Assembly: GCA_009363875.1 (NCBI GenBank)
Contig: CM018696.1
Location: 17,001,475-17,065,474, forward strand
Length of the DNA stretch: 64,000 bases
Source of the DNA: Mikania micrantha
Taxonomy: Eukaryota > Streptophyta > Magnoliopsida > Asterales > Asteraceae
Direction: 5' to 3'
Under the pieces are notes generated by a model, which was not told the DNA's origin, searched no databases, and saw nothing but the letters and a program-made list of their open reading frames with translations. The first letter of the stretch is position 1. Each line of letters opens with the position of its first letter. A program made the position numbers and the translations under genes. Positions 34,408-44,352 of the stretch are shown piece by piece.

Positions 34408-34575
34408 ATTGAATTTACTGAATGGATATATGATCCAAAATACTCAGAATTTCATCCATCATATATTGGGGTCATTGAAGGCCTCTTTGACAGAGATATG
34501 AGGCCGAGGAGGCTTGTCTACCTGGAGAGGAGAATTCAATTACATATCATGCCAAAAATATGTGACCTTTACTGA
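34408..34575 (+). CDS. terminal exon of an unidentified gene
   Basis: A coding-like stretch of 55 codons ending DLY-TGA at 34573-34575, with a good 3' splice site (pyrimidine-rich CCTCCCTTTCTTTA, then GTCATAG) just before it. Readable pieces: IEFTEWIYDPKYSEF, HPSYIGVIEGLFDRDM and RPRRLVYLERRIQLHIMP. Codon use and composition look like a true exon rather than transposon sequence, but I do not recognise the family and could not find upstream exons, which may lie beyond the retrotransposon insertions to the left or may be lost. The 3' flank right after the stop was copied to 24151. It could equally be a captured gene fragment. Confidence 0.5.
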   Translation: MEFTEWIYDPKYSEFHPSYIGVIEGLFDRDMRPRRLVYLERRIQLHIMPKICDLY

Positions 34576-35869
34576 TAGACCACAAGACGTGGGATAAAAC
34601 AAAGTCCAGCTGGGCATAATAACCAAAATGAAGAGAAAGTGTACTGAAATTGACTGAAAGTAGCACATATATACGTAATGAGAAATCATGCAGAAAATAA
34701 AAGATCCATTATACTCTTACCACTACTACATGGTGTCTAAGTCAACTGGCCACTAAAATTACATGAATAAATAAATAACAAGGAACATGACGATGTGGAT
34801 GCCATTTCACAAATCTAGATATTGAAGGATTTGGATGGTAAAACTTTATTTCATTTTTCAACTAAAAACATTACAGATAAAGGTGACAATTTTCATCCAA
34901 ATCAAAAGAAATGGGTTGATTTGGGTAAAAAATTGTTGTATAATTGGTTGAAATGTATAACATCATACCATGAAATTGGTTGAGATGGGTAGCTCTTTAA
35001 CACAATACGGGTCAAGATGGCCTGATGGCTAACCTAAAACCTATGTGAATGCAATACATTCAAATGTTTAAAAATGATTAATAATATATTTGATAAGAAA
35101 ATTACTAAATATTGTCCTAAAAAACTATTTGTCTAATGATAACATATTTTAACTTAAACTAAATTGATGTATTTTAAAACAATCCATTTATAGCCATACC
35201 GATTTTACTTAAAACTCGTCCTGACCCGCATTCACTCTGACGTGTTACCCAACCCGTCTATTTTTTCATGCTTATTTACAAAACATGCACATGTATATAT
35301 GCTTAATGCATATGCCTAATGGTTACCCCCTTGGCTTCCCTGTGTGAGGTCACGGGTTCAAATCTCTCCCAAGGCGAAATAGGGGTCCTTGGGAGGTCAG
35401 GGGTTTTCCGGTGCGGTTTCCTCCTGGGGTGGTGGTGGGGTCTCAACGGAGATCATGGTAACTAGACCTTGGTGACGTGGCCTGGAAATCAGAGTTTCAC
35501 ACGTTGTGATCAAACGCCGTTCAAAAAAATATATATGCTTAATGCATGCCCTTTGGCATTACCTACTACATAATGACAACCTCACATAAATTCTACTTAA
35601 TATTGTATTGAAAGAACGTCTAGCTGGGAAGAAATATATTTACCAAAAATCAATGTCTTCAATTATTCTTTATACATTTTATATTATTATAATTTTTATG
35701 ATCTCTTGTTGATACGATCCGCACATTGCTAACTAGAGTGTAACCAGCCTAGTTTCAAGAACGGTAATTTTTATAAGTATGTCGGTTGATTAACTATTAT
35801 TTATGGCATTTTTAATATTTTCATAAGTCATCAGAATTCAAACTTAAGATAATTTTGAATAGTCGGGCA
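34576..35869 (+). repeat. gene 3' flank that served as source (or sister) of the 24151-25451 copy
   Basis: Directly follows the stop codon of the exon above. It contains a copy of the dispersed repeat (34905-35280) and a SINE (35312-35528). Homology to the 24-kb copy begins at TACTGATAGACC and runs through GTCGGGCAA into the first bases of the hAT miniature element at 35870. Non-coding. Confidence 0.85.
35312..35528 (+). mobile_element. tRNA-derived SINE
   Basis: Same insertion as at 24884: A box GCCTAATGGTTAC, B box GGTTCAAATCTC, short A tail, flanked by TATATATGCTTAATGCAT (35294-35311) and a matching copy at 35529-35545 that lacks the first base. Confidence 0.88.
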
Positions 35870-36143
35870 AATAGGGGTGTTCAAAATATCCGAAACCCGA
35901 AAAAACCTTATCCGAAATCTATTTCGGGTCGGATAATATGATTTTAGATTCTGGTTTCGGATATGCAAAAACTAGTTTTTTCGGGTCGGATATCCGAATA
36001 ACTCAAAAAAACAAGGTTGTTCGGGTTATTCGAGTTTTTCGGGTCGGGTAATATATTTTGAATTTCGGATTGGGTTGGGTTTCGGATAGACCAAAAAATT
36101 TTCAAACCCAAAAAACTCATTATCCACCCGATGAACACCCCTA
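35870..36143. mobile_element. hAT-type miniature element (TAGGGGTGTTC ends)
   Basis: Inverted ends ATAGGGGTGTTC and GAACACCCCTA; flanks GTCGGGCA (35862-35869) and GACGGGCA (36144-36151) match at seven of eight positions. The interior is built from TTCGGGT and ATCCGAA words and folds on itself. Non-coding. Confidence 0.8.
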
Positions 36144-36229
36144 GACGGGCATTGTCCCAAAAAAAAGTCCTTTTTATTCACCATATTTCACAGTTTTAGG
36201 CTAATAAACTAAGAAACAAGTACCAAACA

Positions 36230-36301
36230 GCCCCTATAGCTCAGTGGTAGAGCGCCAGTCTTGTAAACTGGAGGTCTGTAGTTCGATCCTGCATGGGGGC
36301 A
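36230..36301 (+). tRNA. tRNA-Thr(UGU)
   Basis: A 72-nt cloverleaf. Acceptor arm GCCCCTA pairs with TGGGGGC (one G-T pair) plus discriminator A. D arm GCTC/GAGC, anticodon arm CCAGT-CTTGTAA-ACTGG with anticodon TGT, and T arm TGTAG-TTCGATC-CTGCA. A box TAGCTCAGTGG and B box GTTCGATCC are intact, and there is no intron. No CCA is encoded, as expected for a nuclear gene. A CAA-containing upstream stretch (ACAAGTACCAAACA) and a downstream T run support Pol III transcription. It stands alone between a gene 3' flank and the convergent aminotransferase gene. Confidence 0.95.
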
Positions 36302-36308
36302 TTATTCA

Positions 36309-36315
36309 TTTTTTT
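36309..36315 (+). terminator. Pol III terminator of the tRNA gene
   Basis: A run of seven T eight bases after the tRNA 3' end, followed by a second longer T run from about 36321. Four or more T are enough for Pol III to stop. Confidence 0.8.
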
Positions 36316-36454
36316 AAAATTTTTTTTTCTGTTTGTTGTAAATAAAAGCAGTAGTAAATTATATAAAATGCAATTCGATTGTTAGAAAGACTAACAAAAT
36401 AAACCATGATACATGCAACATGAACTGAGAACTTGCAAACAAAAAGCTTCAACT

Positions 36455-36460
36455 TTTATT
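36455..36460 (-). promoter_or_regulatory. polyadenylation signal AATAAA of the aminotransferase gene
   Basis: On the minus strand AATAAA occurs in GAATAAAAG about 75 nt after the stop codon at 36535, preceded by a T-rich near-upstream region. Good position for a plant poly(A) signal. Confidence 0.65.
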
Positions 36461-36534
36461 CAAATCTTGATTTCCAATTCATACATCAAAACCAAAAGAT
36501 ACAAAATCAATTTGACAACAAATTCGGGTTTGGT

Positions 36535-38491
36535 TTAGTCGTAAGAAACCTTTATCCGGTGCGTCTCCGGACCCGCAACCATATCTTCCCAAACCAGATC
36601 CGATAATGCCATCGTTAATTCCCCAACTTTACCTGCAACAAAACTCATAGCATCAGATCACAAGAAAAAGGTTCACTTTAGCAGTAAAATCATAAAAAAA
36701 AGTAGTTAAATTAGTTATTTACCATCACCGATAGGCTTTTCGTCCCACTCGAGAATTGGCAATAAGGGAAGTGTGCTTCCAATATACATCATCTCAGCAG
36801 CTTGTTTAGCTTCCTCAACTGTTATATTCCCAACTTTCACTTTCTTCAAACTCCCATTTTCCACCAACTTTGGAGCTAATTCAAGAAGCCGTTTCGCAGT
36901 ACACCCGCTTAAAATCTTGTCAAAAAATGGCAAAATCAGCTCTTTTTCACGGGTCACGAAACCTACATTCACATTCGGACCCTCAGCAACATACCCATCA
37001 TCATCTACCCAGATTGATGCAAATGCACCTTTCTCTTCTGCTTCTAGCTTTGACAGAACATTTGGGAGGTAATTCACATTCTTGCTGGTTGCAAACAAAG
37101 GTACTTTCATGGGGATTGTAGAAGTTATCACCTTTACACCTTCTTTACACTGTGAGAAATCTTCATCGATAACGATTGCATAAAACGCAGATGTTGAGGA
37201 GCTTGAAGGTGTAAGCAAGAAATCCCCTGGTCCTGCACTTAACCAGTATCTTAAAGTTCCTTTCTTGCATTTTGATACAGACGTCAGCTGGATAAGGATT
37301 GATCGAAGAGTCGATCTGGGGAATGGAGGTGAGATTTTGGCTCGTGATGCCGATAGCAGGATTCGATCAAGATGACCATCCAGTTCATACAGGTATCTGC
37401 ATACAGAAATAGGTTTGACATTAAAGTCAAAGGTAAATCTTATTGGGTCATTGACTAATGTTTCATAATTTGATTTAGTTCCCCAAAGTTTATCGAACCC
37501 AAAATAGTTTTAGCGATTATGGGAACAAATTCTTGGAGTTTCAGCTGGATTCAGTAGATTAAATGAACATCAGAACAAACTCGTTCTTGGAATTAGATCA
37601 TGTATATATAAACTTTACATCATGTACTACATGTTTGGTCAAGAAATCAAGATTTTTCAAATGATTGGTTGATTGTAACATTCAAGTGAAATTTTCTTGA
37701 GTTCACTTGTGTTGTTATCATTAAATTGTCAATAGTGTAGCAAAATATAGTGATTGTTTGTTTGCTATTTATGCTCACTTGTGTGGGCAGTTATAAGTAA
37801 AATTGCACTAATTTTAACGTTATTTTACTTATTTGAGCCAAAGACTCATTCGTAGCAGTCTCTTAAGATTTGTTTTCATTTTTCCCCATAACATACTAAA
37901 AAGCAAAAATATACCGAGTAAGTTTGTTTGTTATAAATCCGATAATAATGGTAAATTACTATTACGATTGACCAATTTTACGATTCACTTTTAAACCGGT
38001 TATTATAGATTGATTGCAACATGAATGAAATCAAGAACATACCCATCAAGGATGATGGCGGTGTCGAACACACCATGTCCTCGATGCGCCATATGATCAT
38101 CTACCGGGATAACCATCATAGCTGGATCAAGAATGATCCCACCATAAACACTAGAATACATTGCAGGATATGGCAGTTTCTCAACTGAATTCCACTTCTG
38201 ATGCAACTTCTCAAGCAACTAATCATGAAAACAAAAGATACCCAATTCAGTTTATGTTCTGGTTTCAAAAATGGTGATTTCTTGATTCAAGATTAGCACC
38301 GAAATGAAAATGAACGTACCTCTGAAGACGATGAGAAAACATGAACTTTTGATTCTTCCACATTTTCAAGCTCCGCTAAGGTAAAATTAGCAAGCGTTTC
38401 AAACATCAGATTGATATAATTTGGCAAATAAAACCAGAAGAATTCATAACCCCAGACGCAGTATTCGAATATTACCTGAATCTGCTGCCAT
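36535..38491 (-). CDS. class IV PLP aminotransferase, D-amino-acid transaminase-like (5 exons)
   Basis: Exons on the minus strand: 38476-38491, 38320-38375, 38043-38218, 36723-37396 and 36535-36632. All four introns have GT/AG ends, and the joined frame is 1020 nt, 339 residues, without a stop. The fold-type IV family includes D-amino-acid and branched-chain aminotransferases and 4-amino-4-deoxychorismate lyase. Key parts: DDHMAHRGHGVFDTA near residues 65-80, RYWLSAGPGDFLL near 140, FATSKNVNYLPNVLSKLEAE near 190 with the PLP-binding Lys in SKNVNYLPN, the cofactor-contact motif VAEGPNVNVGFV, SGCTAKRLLELA, and EWDEKPIGDGKVG near the end. It best resembles plant proteins annotated D-amino-acid transaminase, chloroplastic-like, but this one starts MAADSAELENVEE, acidic and without an obvious transit peptide, so it may be cytosolic. 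Exon 1 codes only five whole codons. It may instead be a relative of unknown substrate. Confidence 0.9.
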
Positions 38492-38538
38492 CGATCGAAA
38501 GGCGATTGCGATTGCGATTGAATGAGGGAAATTGCGAG

Positions 38539-38547
38539 TATTTATAG
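38539..38547 (-). promoter_or_regulatory. TATA box of the aminotransferase gene
   Basis: CTATAAATA on the minus strand, about 50 nt upstream of the ATG at 38491. Transcription would start near 38510-38515, leaving a very short leader containing a GCGATT triplet repeat (ATTGCGATTGCGATTG on the plus strand). Confidence 0.7.
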
Positions 38548-38905
38548 AGATAGTGGATTCTTACCCAAATATAAAAGAATTGAAGCCATTGTTGATTCAG
38601 GGGAGAAAAGATTGACAGTAAAGACGAAAGCAGGTGGCTTACCCTTTGTTTGATTCTTCGCTAAAATTTGCCTTATTTGGTTTTTGAAAGATTTTATTAT
38701 TTATTTGGTGTTTGAAAGATTTTATTATTGGGAATAATATTCTTATCCATCAAGCATATGAAGATAAACAATTCTAAATAATTGCTAAACTTCTAAGTTC
38801 TAACACCTATTAAGAGGCTTGGTGGTTCAAACTGGGCGATGGTAAGATATACAATCAAGAAAGTCGGGCCGTCTGGATTCGTATTTTGGGATCATATGAT
38901 ATAAC

Positions 38906-39250
38906 CAGTGTTATGAAAACCGAACCAAACCGACTGTTCGGACCGGGAACCGGAGGGGTGGCCGGCCTAAATATAGCATGCGAACCGCCCTCTCAGAACA
39001 ACCGGTTCAGCCGGATCACCAGTCGGACCGGGAACCGATTCACTGGTTTGACTGGATTTAGGTTTTTTTTAAAACTAAAATTCAAAGAATAAAACATTAA
39101 AATCAGCCCCTGTATTTTTTTAACATGATTATGTTTGTTTAAATGTGTTTATAATTATATAATTTTTTGTACATTTATTATGTCATTCGGTTCTTAAATC
39201 CGGTCCGATCGTTAACCAATAAAACATCCGGTCCGGTTCTAAAAACATTG
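38906..39250. mobile_element. hAT-type miniature element with perfect 8-bp TSD
   Basis: A 345-bp element from CAGTGTTATGAAAACCG to CGGTTCTAAAAACATTG (imperfect inverted ends), flanked by GATATAAC at 38898-38905 and 39251-39258. Rich in ACCGG/CCGGT words, non-coding. A related locus without the element is at about 39640-39750. Confidence 0.92.
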
Positions 39251-39258
39251 GATATAAC

Positions 39259-39960
39259 ACAACTACCACATATGAATGATTGATACCAATGCCTTAATGT
39301 ATTTTGAAGTAAAACAAGTCAAAAAGTTAAAAAAAAAAAACGTTTATTTATGTGTCTAAACAAGTAAAAACTTGTTAAAACCTGTTAAGACCAATTAATA
39401 TATGTTTTTAATTTAAATTTTAAAATAAATAAAATAATAAAATAGGAGGGTTGCTGATTTCCTTTCAAAATTTATAATTTTTTAACACTAGTCTTTAACG
39501 GATTTTTTAATAGGTTTTTTAACAGGTCATTTATAGTGTTAACTGTTAACATGTTTATTAACGAGTCATTGAATGTTAACATGATTTAAACAAGTCGTGT
39601 TCGTGTTTACCCATTATGCGAGTCCAACGGTGGATCAAACAGGGTGATAGTTATACATACAATCAAGAATGTATATAGATGTCAAATCGTATGTATCATA
39701 CTATTCGTATTTTGGGATCATATGACTAGCACATATGAATGATTGGTATGACATTTTGCAACTTTTTATTCTTTAACTAGTACTTATACAGATTGAAAAA
39801 GAGAGGCCTTAAACGTATTTAGAAAAGCTGAGTTAAAACTCCAATAATTCAATAAATATAAAATGTCTCTTTAAATAGGTTAGAATTAACACTCTAATAA
39901 ATATATAAAATGTAATATAATGTAATTTATATGATTATTTCACTATATATATATATATAA
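39259..39960. other. local duplicate of the MITE insertion locus, AT-rich, no gene
   Basis: At 39640-39750 the words ACAATCAAGAA, TTCGTATTTTGGGATCATAT and CACATATGAATGATTGGTA repeat, in order, sequences found on both sides of the hAT element at 38906-39250. This is therefore an empty-site paralogue. The rest is AT-rich and ends in a TA run at 39943-39960. Confidence 0.7.
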
Positions 39961-41186
39961 CTAGCCTATTGACCCGTGTACTACACTCAGTGGCGAACCC
40001 AGAAAATTTTTTCATGGGGGGCGAAAATTTTTTATGGTCATTTAAGGATCGCTATATAATAATTTTTTTTCTTTATTCAGATCGGGTTAGGTTGAATCGG
40101 GTCGGACCATGTTCAAAAAACAATTAATTTCATATATAAAAACATAATAAAAATACACTATATTTAAAGTTGATCTTATGCCTGGTAAAGTATGAGGCTC
40201 TGGTTGTGTTAGATAGCGGGTCAAAACGAATGCGGGCCAGGATGGGTGCAGGTTAGGATGAGTTTTAAGGAAAATTAGTTTTGGTTTAAAAGGATCATTT
40301 TAAAAAACTTCAATTTTGTTCAAGTTAAAGGGAACTGTAACTAAACAAATTGTTTAATTGAATAATTTTTAGTGATTTTCTAATCAAATATAATACTGAT
40401 CATTCTTATCCGTTTAAATCCATTATATCACATAATTTTAAAGTTATCCATCTTATCACGCGTTGTGTTAAGGTGTTAGTCATATCAACCATTTGAAGTT
40501 ATGATTTATGTTATATGGTTACCCATTTCAACCCAATATACAATAATTGTTTACAAAATGTTCGCATTTATCTTGTTATGAGTTAAGATTGTTAGACATA
40601 GTTGTTCCTATTGAGTTTTATTTTTAAAAGTATATCCAAAACAACATCTATGGAGACTTTTTTAAGTATCTCTTTATCAAAACAAGAAGTATACCTATCA
40701 CTTAAATTCTCAACATAAGTCCAATTATTCAAAGTTAAGGGGGCAATTGCAAAATATTAAGGGGGTCGATCAGGATTTTAACATATATATACTAATAGAA
40801 AAAAAAATTCAGGGAGGGCGGCTGCCCTCCCAAAGCTTGGGGTGGGTACGCCACTGACTACACAAGGTTTATAAAAAATAAAATTATAATACAAACATTA
40901 GAAAATCAATATATGCAAATGAAGAAAATGTTTAACAACTTATAAGAAGAAAAAGAAAAAATAATTTACAAATATCTAAACACTAATTTACTGTATACAA
41001 CATTTGATGTTTTGTTTGTAACTTGTCCATATTTATCAAGAATTAACAATTAATAATTTAAATCCATATCTACTTTTAACACTAGATAATGTAACGAAAA
41101 TCTAGCAATAACTGAAAACTAAATCTTTCAAAGACAAACAAACTTTAGATAGCAATTTACTTCTATTATACCAATCTTAATATGTA
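39961..41186 (-). mobile_element. Helitron remnant (3' end), interrupted by a hAT element
   Basis: On the minus strand, with the hAT element 39988-40856 removed, the end reads a CCTTGTGT/ACACGGG hairpin, then TCAATAGGCTAG followed by T, which is the Helitron 3' pattern (hairpin, about 10 nt, CTAG, T). At 40990-41100 the sequence is a degenerate match to the helicase C-terminal segment of the Helitron at 46427. The 5' end is lost at the foldback element starting at 41187. Confidence 0.65.
39988..40856. mobile_element. hAT-type element inserted in a Helitron hairpin
   Basis: Runs from CAGTGGCGAACCCAG to GGGTACGCCACTG (inverted ends CAGTGGCG/CGCCACTG). Flanks ACTACACT (39980-39987) and ACTACACA (40857-40864) match at seven of eight. 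GGGGGGCGAAAA near the left and GGGAGGGCGGCTGCCCTCCC near the right are typical G-rich subterminal parts. Carries one copy of the dispersed 350-bp repeat (40190-40570). Non-coding. Confidence 0.88.
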
Positions 41187-41582
41187 TAAGGTTAAAAATA
41201 CAACCCACTCTTAAAGCGATAACTATAAATAACCCGTCAAGATCAAGCCAAATTTTCGAATTTTTTTTAACATCATTGTAAACACATTTAGAACACTTTC
41301 TTATTTTATGAGTTTGCGTAAATTCATCACTGTTTGAGAGTTAACGTCGTTGTAAGTTTTTAAAATTTTGTAACTTACAGTGCTGTAAGTGTAAAATTTT
41401 AAAAACTTACAACGACGTTAACTCTCAAACGGTGATTAATTCACGCAAACTCATAAAACAAGAAAGTGTTCTAGATGTGTTTACAATGCTGTTAAAAAAA
41501 TTCAAAAATTTGACTTGATCTTGACGGGTTATTTAGAGTTATCCATTTAAGAGTGAGTTATGTAAAATTCCATGCCCTATAT
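41187..41582. mobile_element. foldback MITE, family 1, copy 1
   Basis: A near-perfect inverted repeat of about 190 bp per arm: ACCCACTCTTAAAGCGATAA on the left against GTTATCCATTTAAGAGTGAG on the right, with AACGTCGTTGTAAG and CTTACAACGACGTT near the centre. It is followed by CCATGCCCTATATATA. Non-coding; its transcript would form a long hairpin. Other copies: 45988, 48368 and 55771. Confidence 0.88.
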
Positions 41583-41597
41583 ATATATATATATATA

Positions 41598-42899
41598 TAG
41601 GGCATGGATTTTTTGATAACCCTCATCTTTTGTTACAACCCATTAACCATCATCCAATGGTTACTTTAAAAATGTAAGTGTATAGGATGGTGACACGTGT
41701 CAGATTCTTTTTTTTTTTCTTTTTTTTTTAATATAAAGGGCTTTTAAGACATTTGTTATTTAAGTAAAGTTTACCCTATTTTTTTTAAACATTCATAACT
41801 TTTTTATACTATATTATTTTTTTAAAAAAATTGCACCATTATACTCGTCTCATTTTTCTCTTTAATTTCGTTATAGTCTCGACTATTTTTTTTTTTTTGA
41901 TGTCATGTATTTACATCATTGTAACGAGCTTAAAGATAGCAAATTAATTAGAAATTTTTTCTAACAATGGTAAATTACAGTAATGTAACAAAAAATGAAG
42001 TAATGTAACACAAAATGAAGTAATTTACAATGACATAATTAACGGTGACGTAACACATTATTTTATTTTTTTCTCTCTAACAATGATAATTACAATGATA
42101 AATTACAGTGATGTAAATAGAACACATTATTTTGATTTTTTTCTCTCACAATGATAATTATAGTGATGTAATTTATTATTGTTCGAAAAAAATTTAAACT
42201 AATTTGTTGTCAATGTAAATTACATCACTGTAATTTAAACCAAATTCACCGAAAAAAACCGAAACCGAATTTTACGTCAATGATAATTACAATGATAAAT
42301 TACAGTGATGTAATAGAACACATTATTTTGATTTTTTTCTCTCACAATGATAATTATAGTGATGTAATTTATCATTGTTCGAAAAAAATTTAAACTAATT
42401 TGTTGTCAATGTAAATTACATCACTGTAATTTAAACCAAATTCACCGAAAAAACCGAAACCGAATTTTACGTCAATGTAAATTTTATCACGATAAAATTA
42501 CGTCAATGTAAATTACATCACGATAAATTACGTCAATGTAAATTACATCACTGTAATTTATCATTTTAAAAAAAAATTCAAATAAATTTGTTATATTTAA
42601 CCTCGTTACAATGATGTAAATATAGGGCATTTAAAAAAAGTAAAAAAAATATAGTCGAGACTATAACGGAATTAAAGAGAAAAATGAGACGAATATAATG
42701 GTGCAATTTTTTTTTAAAAAATAATATATTATAAAAAAGTTATTAATGTTTAAAAAAGAGGGGGGAAAAACTTATAAGAGGTAAAATGACTATGATGCCC
42801 TTTTTAATATTTTAATGTAATGTTTATGTGTAAGTTTATGATTGGTTTAAATGGGTTATGTAGTTGTAGCAAAAGGTGAGGGTTATTTTTTATACACTT

Positions 42900-42904
<5 letters not shown>
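41598..42904. mobile_element. foldback element, family 2, copy 1, between TA repeats
   Basis: About 1.3 kb between (TA)n runs. Ends TAGGGCATGGATTTTTTG and TATACACTTCCCTA; subterminal TAACCCTCATCTTTTGTTAC is inverted against GTAGCAAAAGGTGAGGGTTA. Further inward a second pair is inverted (GCACCATTATACTCGTCTC against GAGACGAATATAATGGTGC). The core has a tandem duplication (about 42075-42240 and 42280-42440) built of TTACATCACTGTAATTTA words. Non-coding. Confidence 0.85.
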
Positions 42905-42932
<28 letters not shown>

Positions 42933-42937
<5 letters not shown>

Positions 42938-44305
42938 CATGGAATTTTTGATAACCCTCATCTTTTGTTACAACCCATTAACCATCATCCAATGGTTGCT
43001 TGAAAAAGGAAAGTGTGTAGGATCGTGACACGTGTCAGATTCCTTTTTTTTCTTTTTTTTTTTAATATAAAGGGTATTTAAGACATTTGTTATTTAAGTA
43101 AAGTTACCCCCTTTTTTTTTAAACATTCATAACTTTTTAATACTATATTATTTTAAAAAAAAAATTGCACCATTATACTCGTCTCATTTTTCTCTTTAAT
43201 TTCGTTATAATCTCGACTAGTTTTTTTTTTATGTCATATATTTACATCATTGTAACGAACTTAAAGATAGCAAATTAATTAAAAAAATTATAACAATGGT
43301 ATATTACAGTAATGTAACAAAAAATGAAGTAATGTAACACAAAATGAAGTAATTTACAATGACATAATTAACGGCGACGTAACACATTATTTAATTTTTT
43401 TCTCTAACAATGATAATTACAATGATAAATTACAGTGATGAAATAGAACACATTATTTTGATTTTTTTCTCTCACAATGATAATTATAGTGATGTAATTT
43501 TTCATTGTTCGAAAAAAATTTAAACTAATTTGTTGTCAATGTAAATTACATCACTGTAATTTAAACCAAATTCACCGAAAAAAAACCGAAACCGAATTTT
43601 ACGTCAATGTAAATTACATCACGATAAATTACGTCAATGTAACTTACATCACTGTAATTTATCATTTTTAAAAAAATTTCAAATAAATTTGTTATATTTA
43701 AGCTTGTTACAATGATGTAAATATATGGCATCTAAAAAAGGTAAAAAAAATTAGTCGAGACTATAACGGAATTAAAGAAAAAATGAGACGAATATAATGG
43801 TGCAATTTTTTTAAAAAAATAATATATTATAAAAAAGTTATTAATGTTTAAATTACATCACTGTAATTTAAACCAAATTCACCGAAAAAAAACCGAAACC
43901 GAATTTTACGTCAATGTAAATTACATCACGATAAATTACGTCAATGTAACTTACATCACTGTAATTTATCATTTTTAAAAAAATTTTAAATAAATTTGTT
44001 ATATTTAAGCTCGTTACAATGATGTAAATATATGGCATCTAAAAAAGGTAAAAAAAATTAGTCGAGACTATAACGGAATTAAAGAGAAAAATGAGACGAA
44101 TATAATGGTGCAATTTTTTTTAAAAAATAATATATTATAAAAAAGTTATTAATGTTTAAAAAAGAGTGGGGGGAAACTTATAAGGGGTAAAATGACTATG
44201 ATGCCCTTTTTAATATTTTAATGAAATGCATATGTGTAAGCTTATGATTGGTTGAAATGGGTTATGTAGTTGTAGCAAAAAAAGAGGGTTATTTTTTATA
44301 CCCTT

Positions 44306-44310
<5 letters not shown>
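42933..44310. mobile_element. foldback element, family 2, copy 2, between TA repeats
   Basis: About 1.4 kb, direct neighbour of copy 1, sharing a (TA)n run. Same ends and arms as copy 1 (TAGGGCATGGAATTTTTG to TATACCCTTCCCTA). It has its own internal duplication: the segment 43545-43850 is repeated at about 43853-44160. Non-coding. Confidence 0.85.

Positions 44311-44340
<30 letters not shown>

Positions 44341-44352
<12 letters not shown>

Noticed and set aside
36230..36301. Plastid-derived tRNA-Thr
   Set aside because: The arms and the A/B boxes look like a nuclear Pol III gene with a downstream T run, and no adjacent plastid sequence is present.
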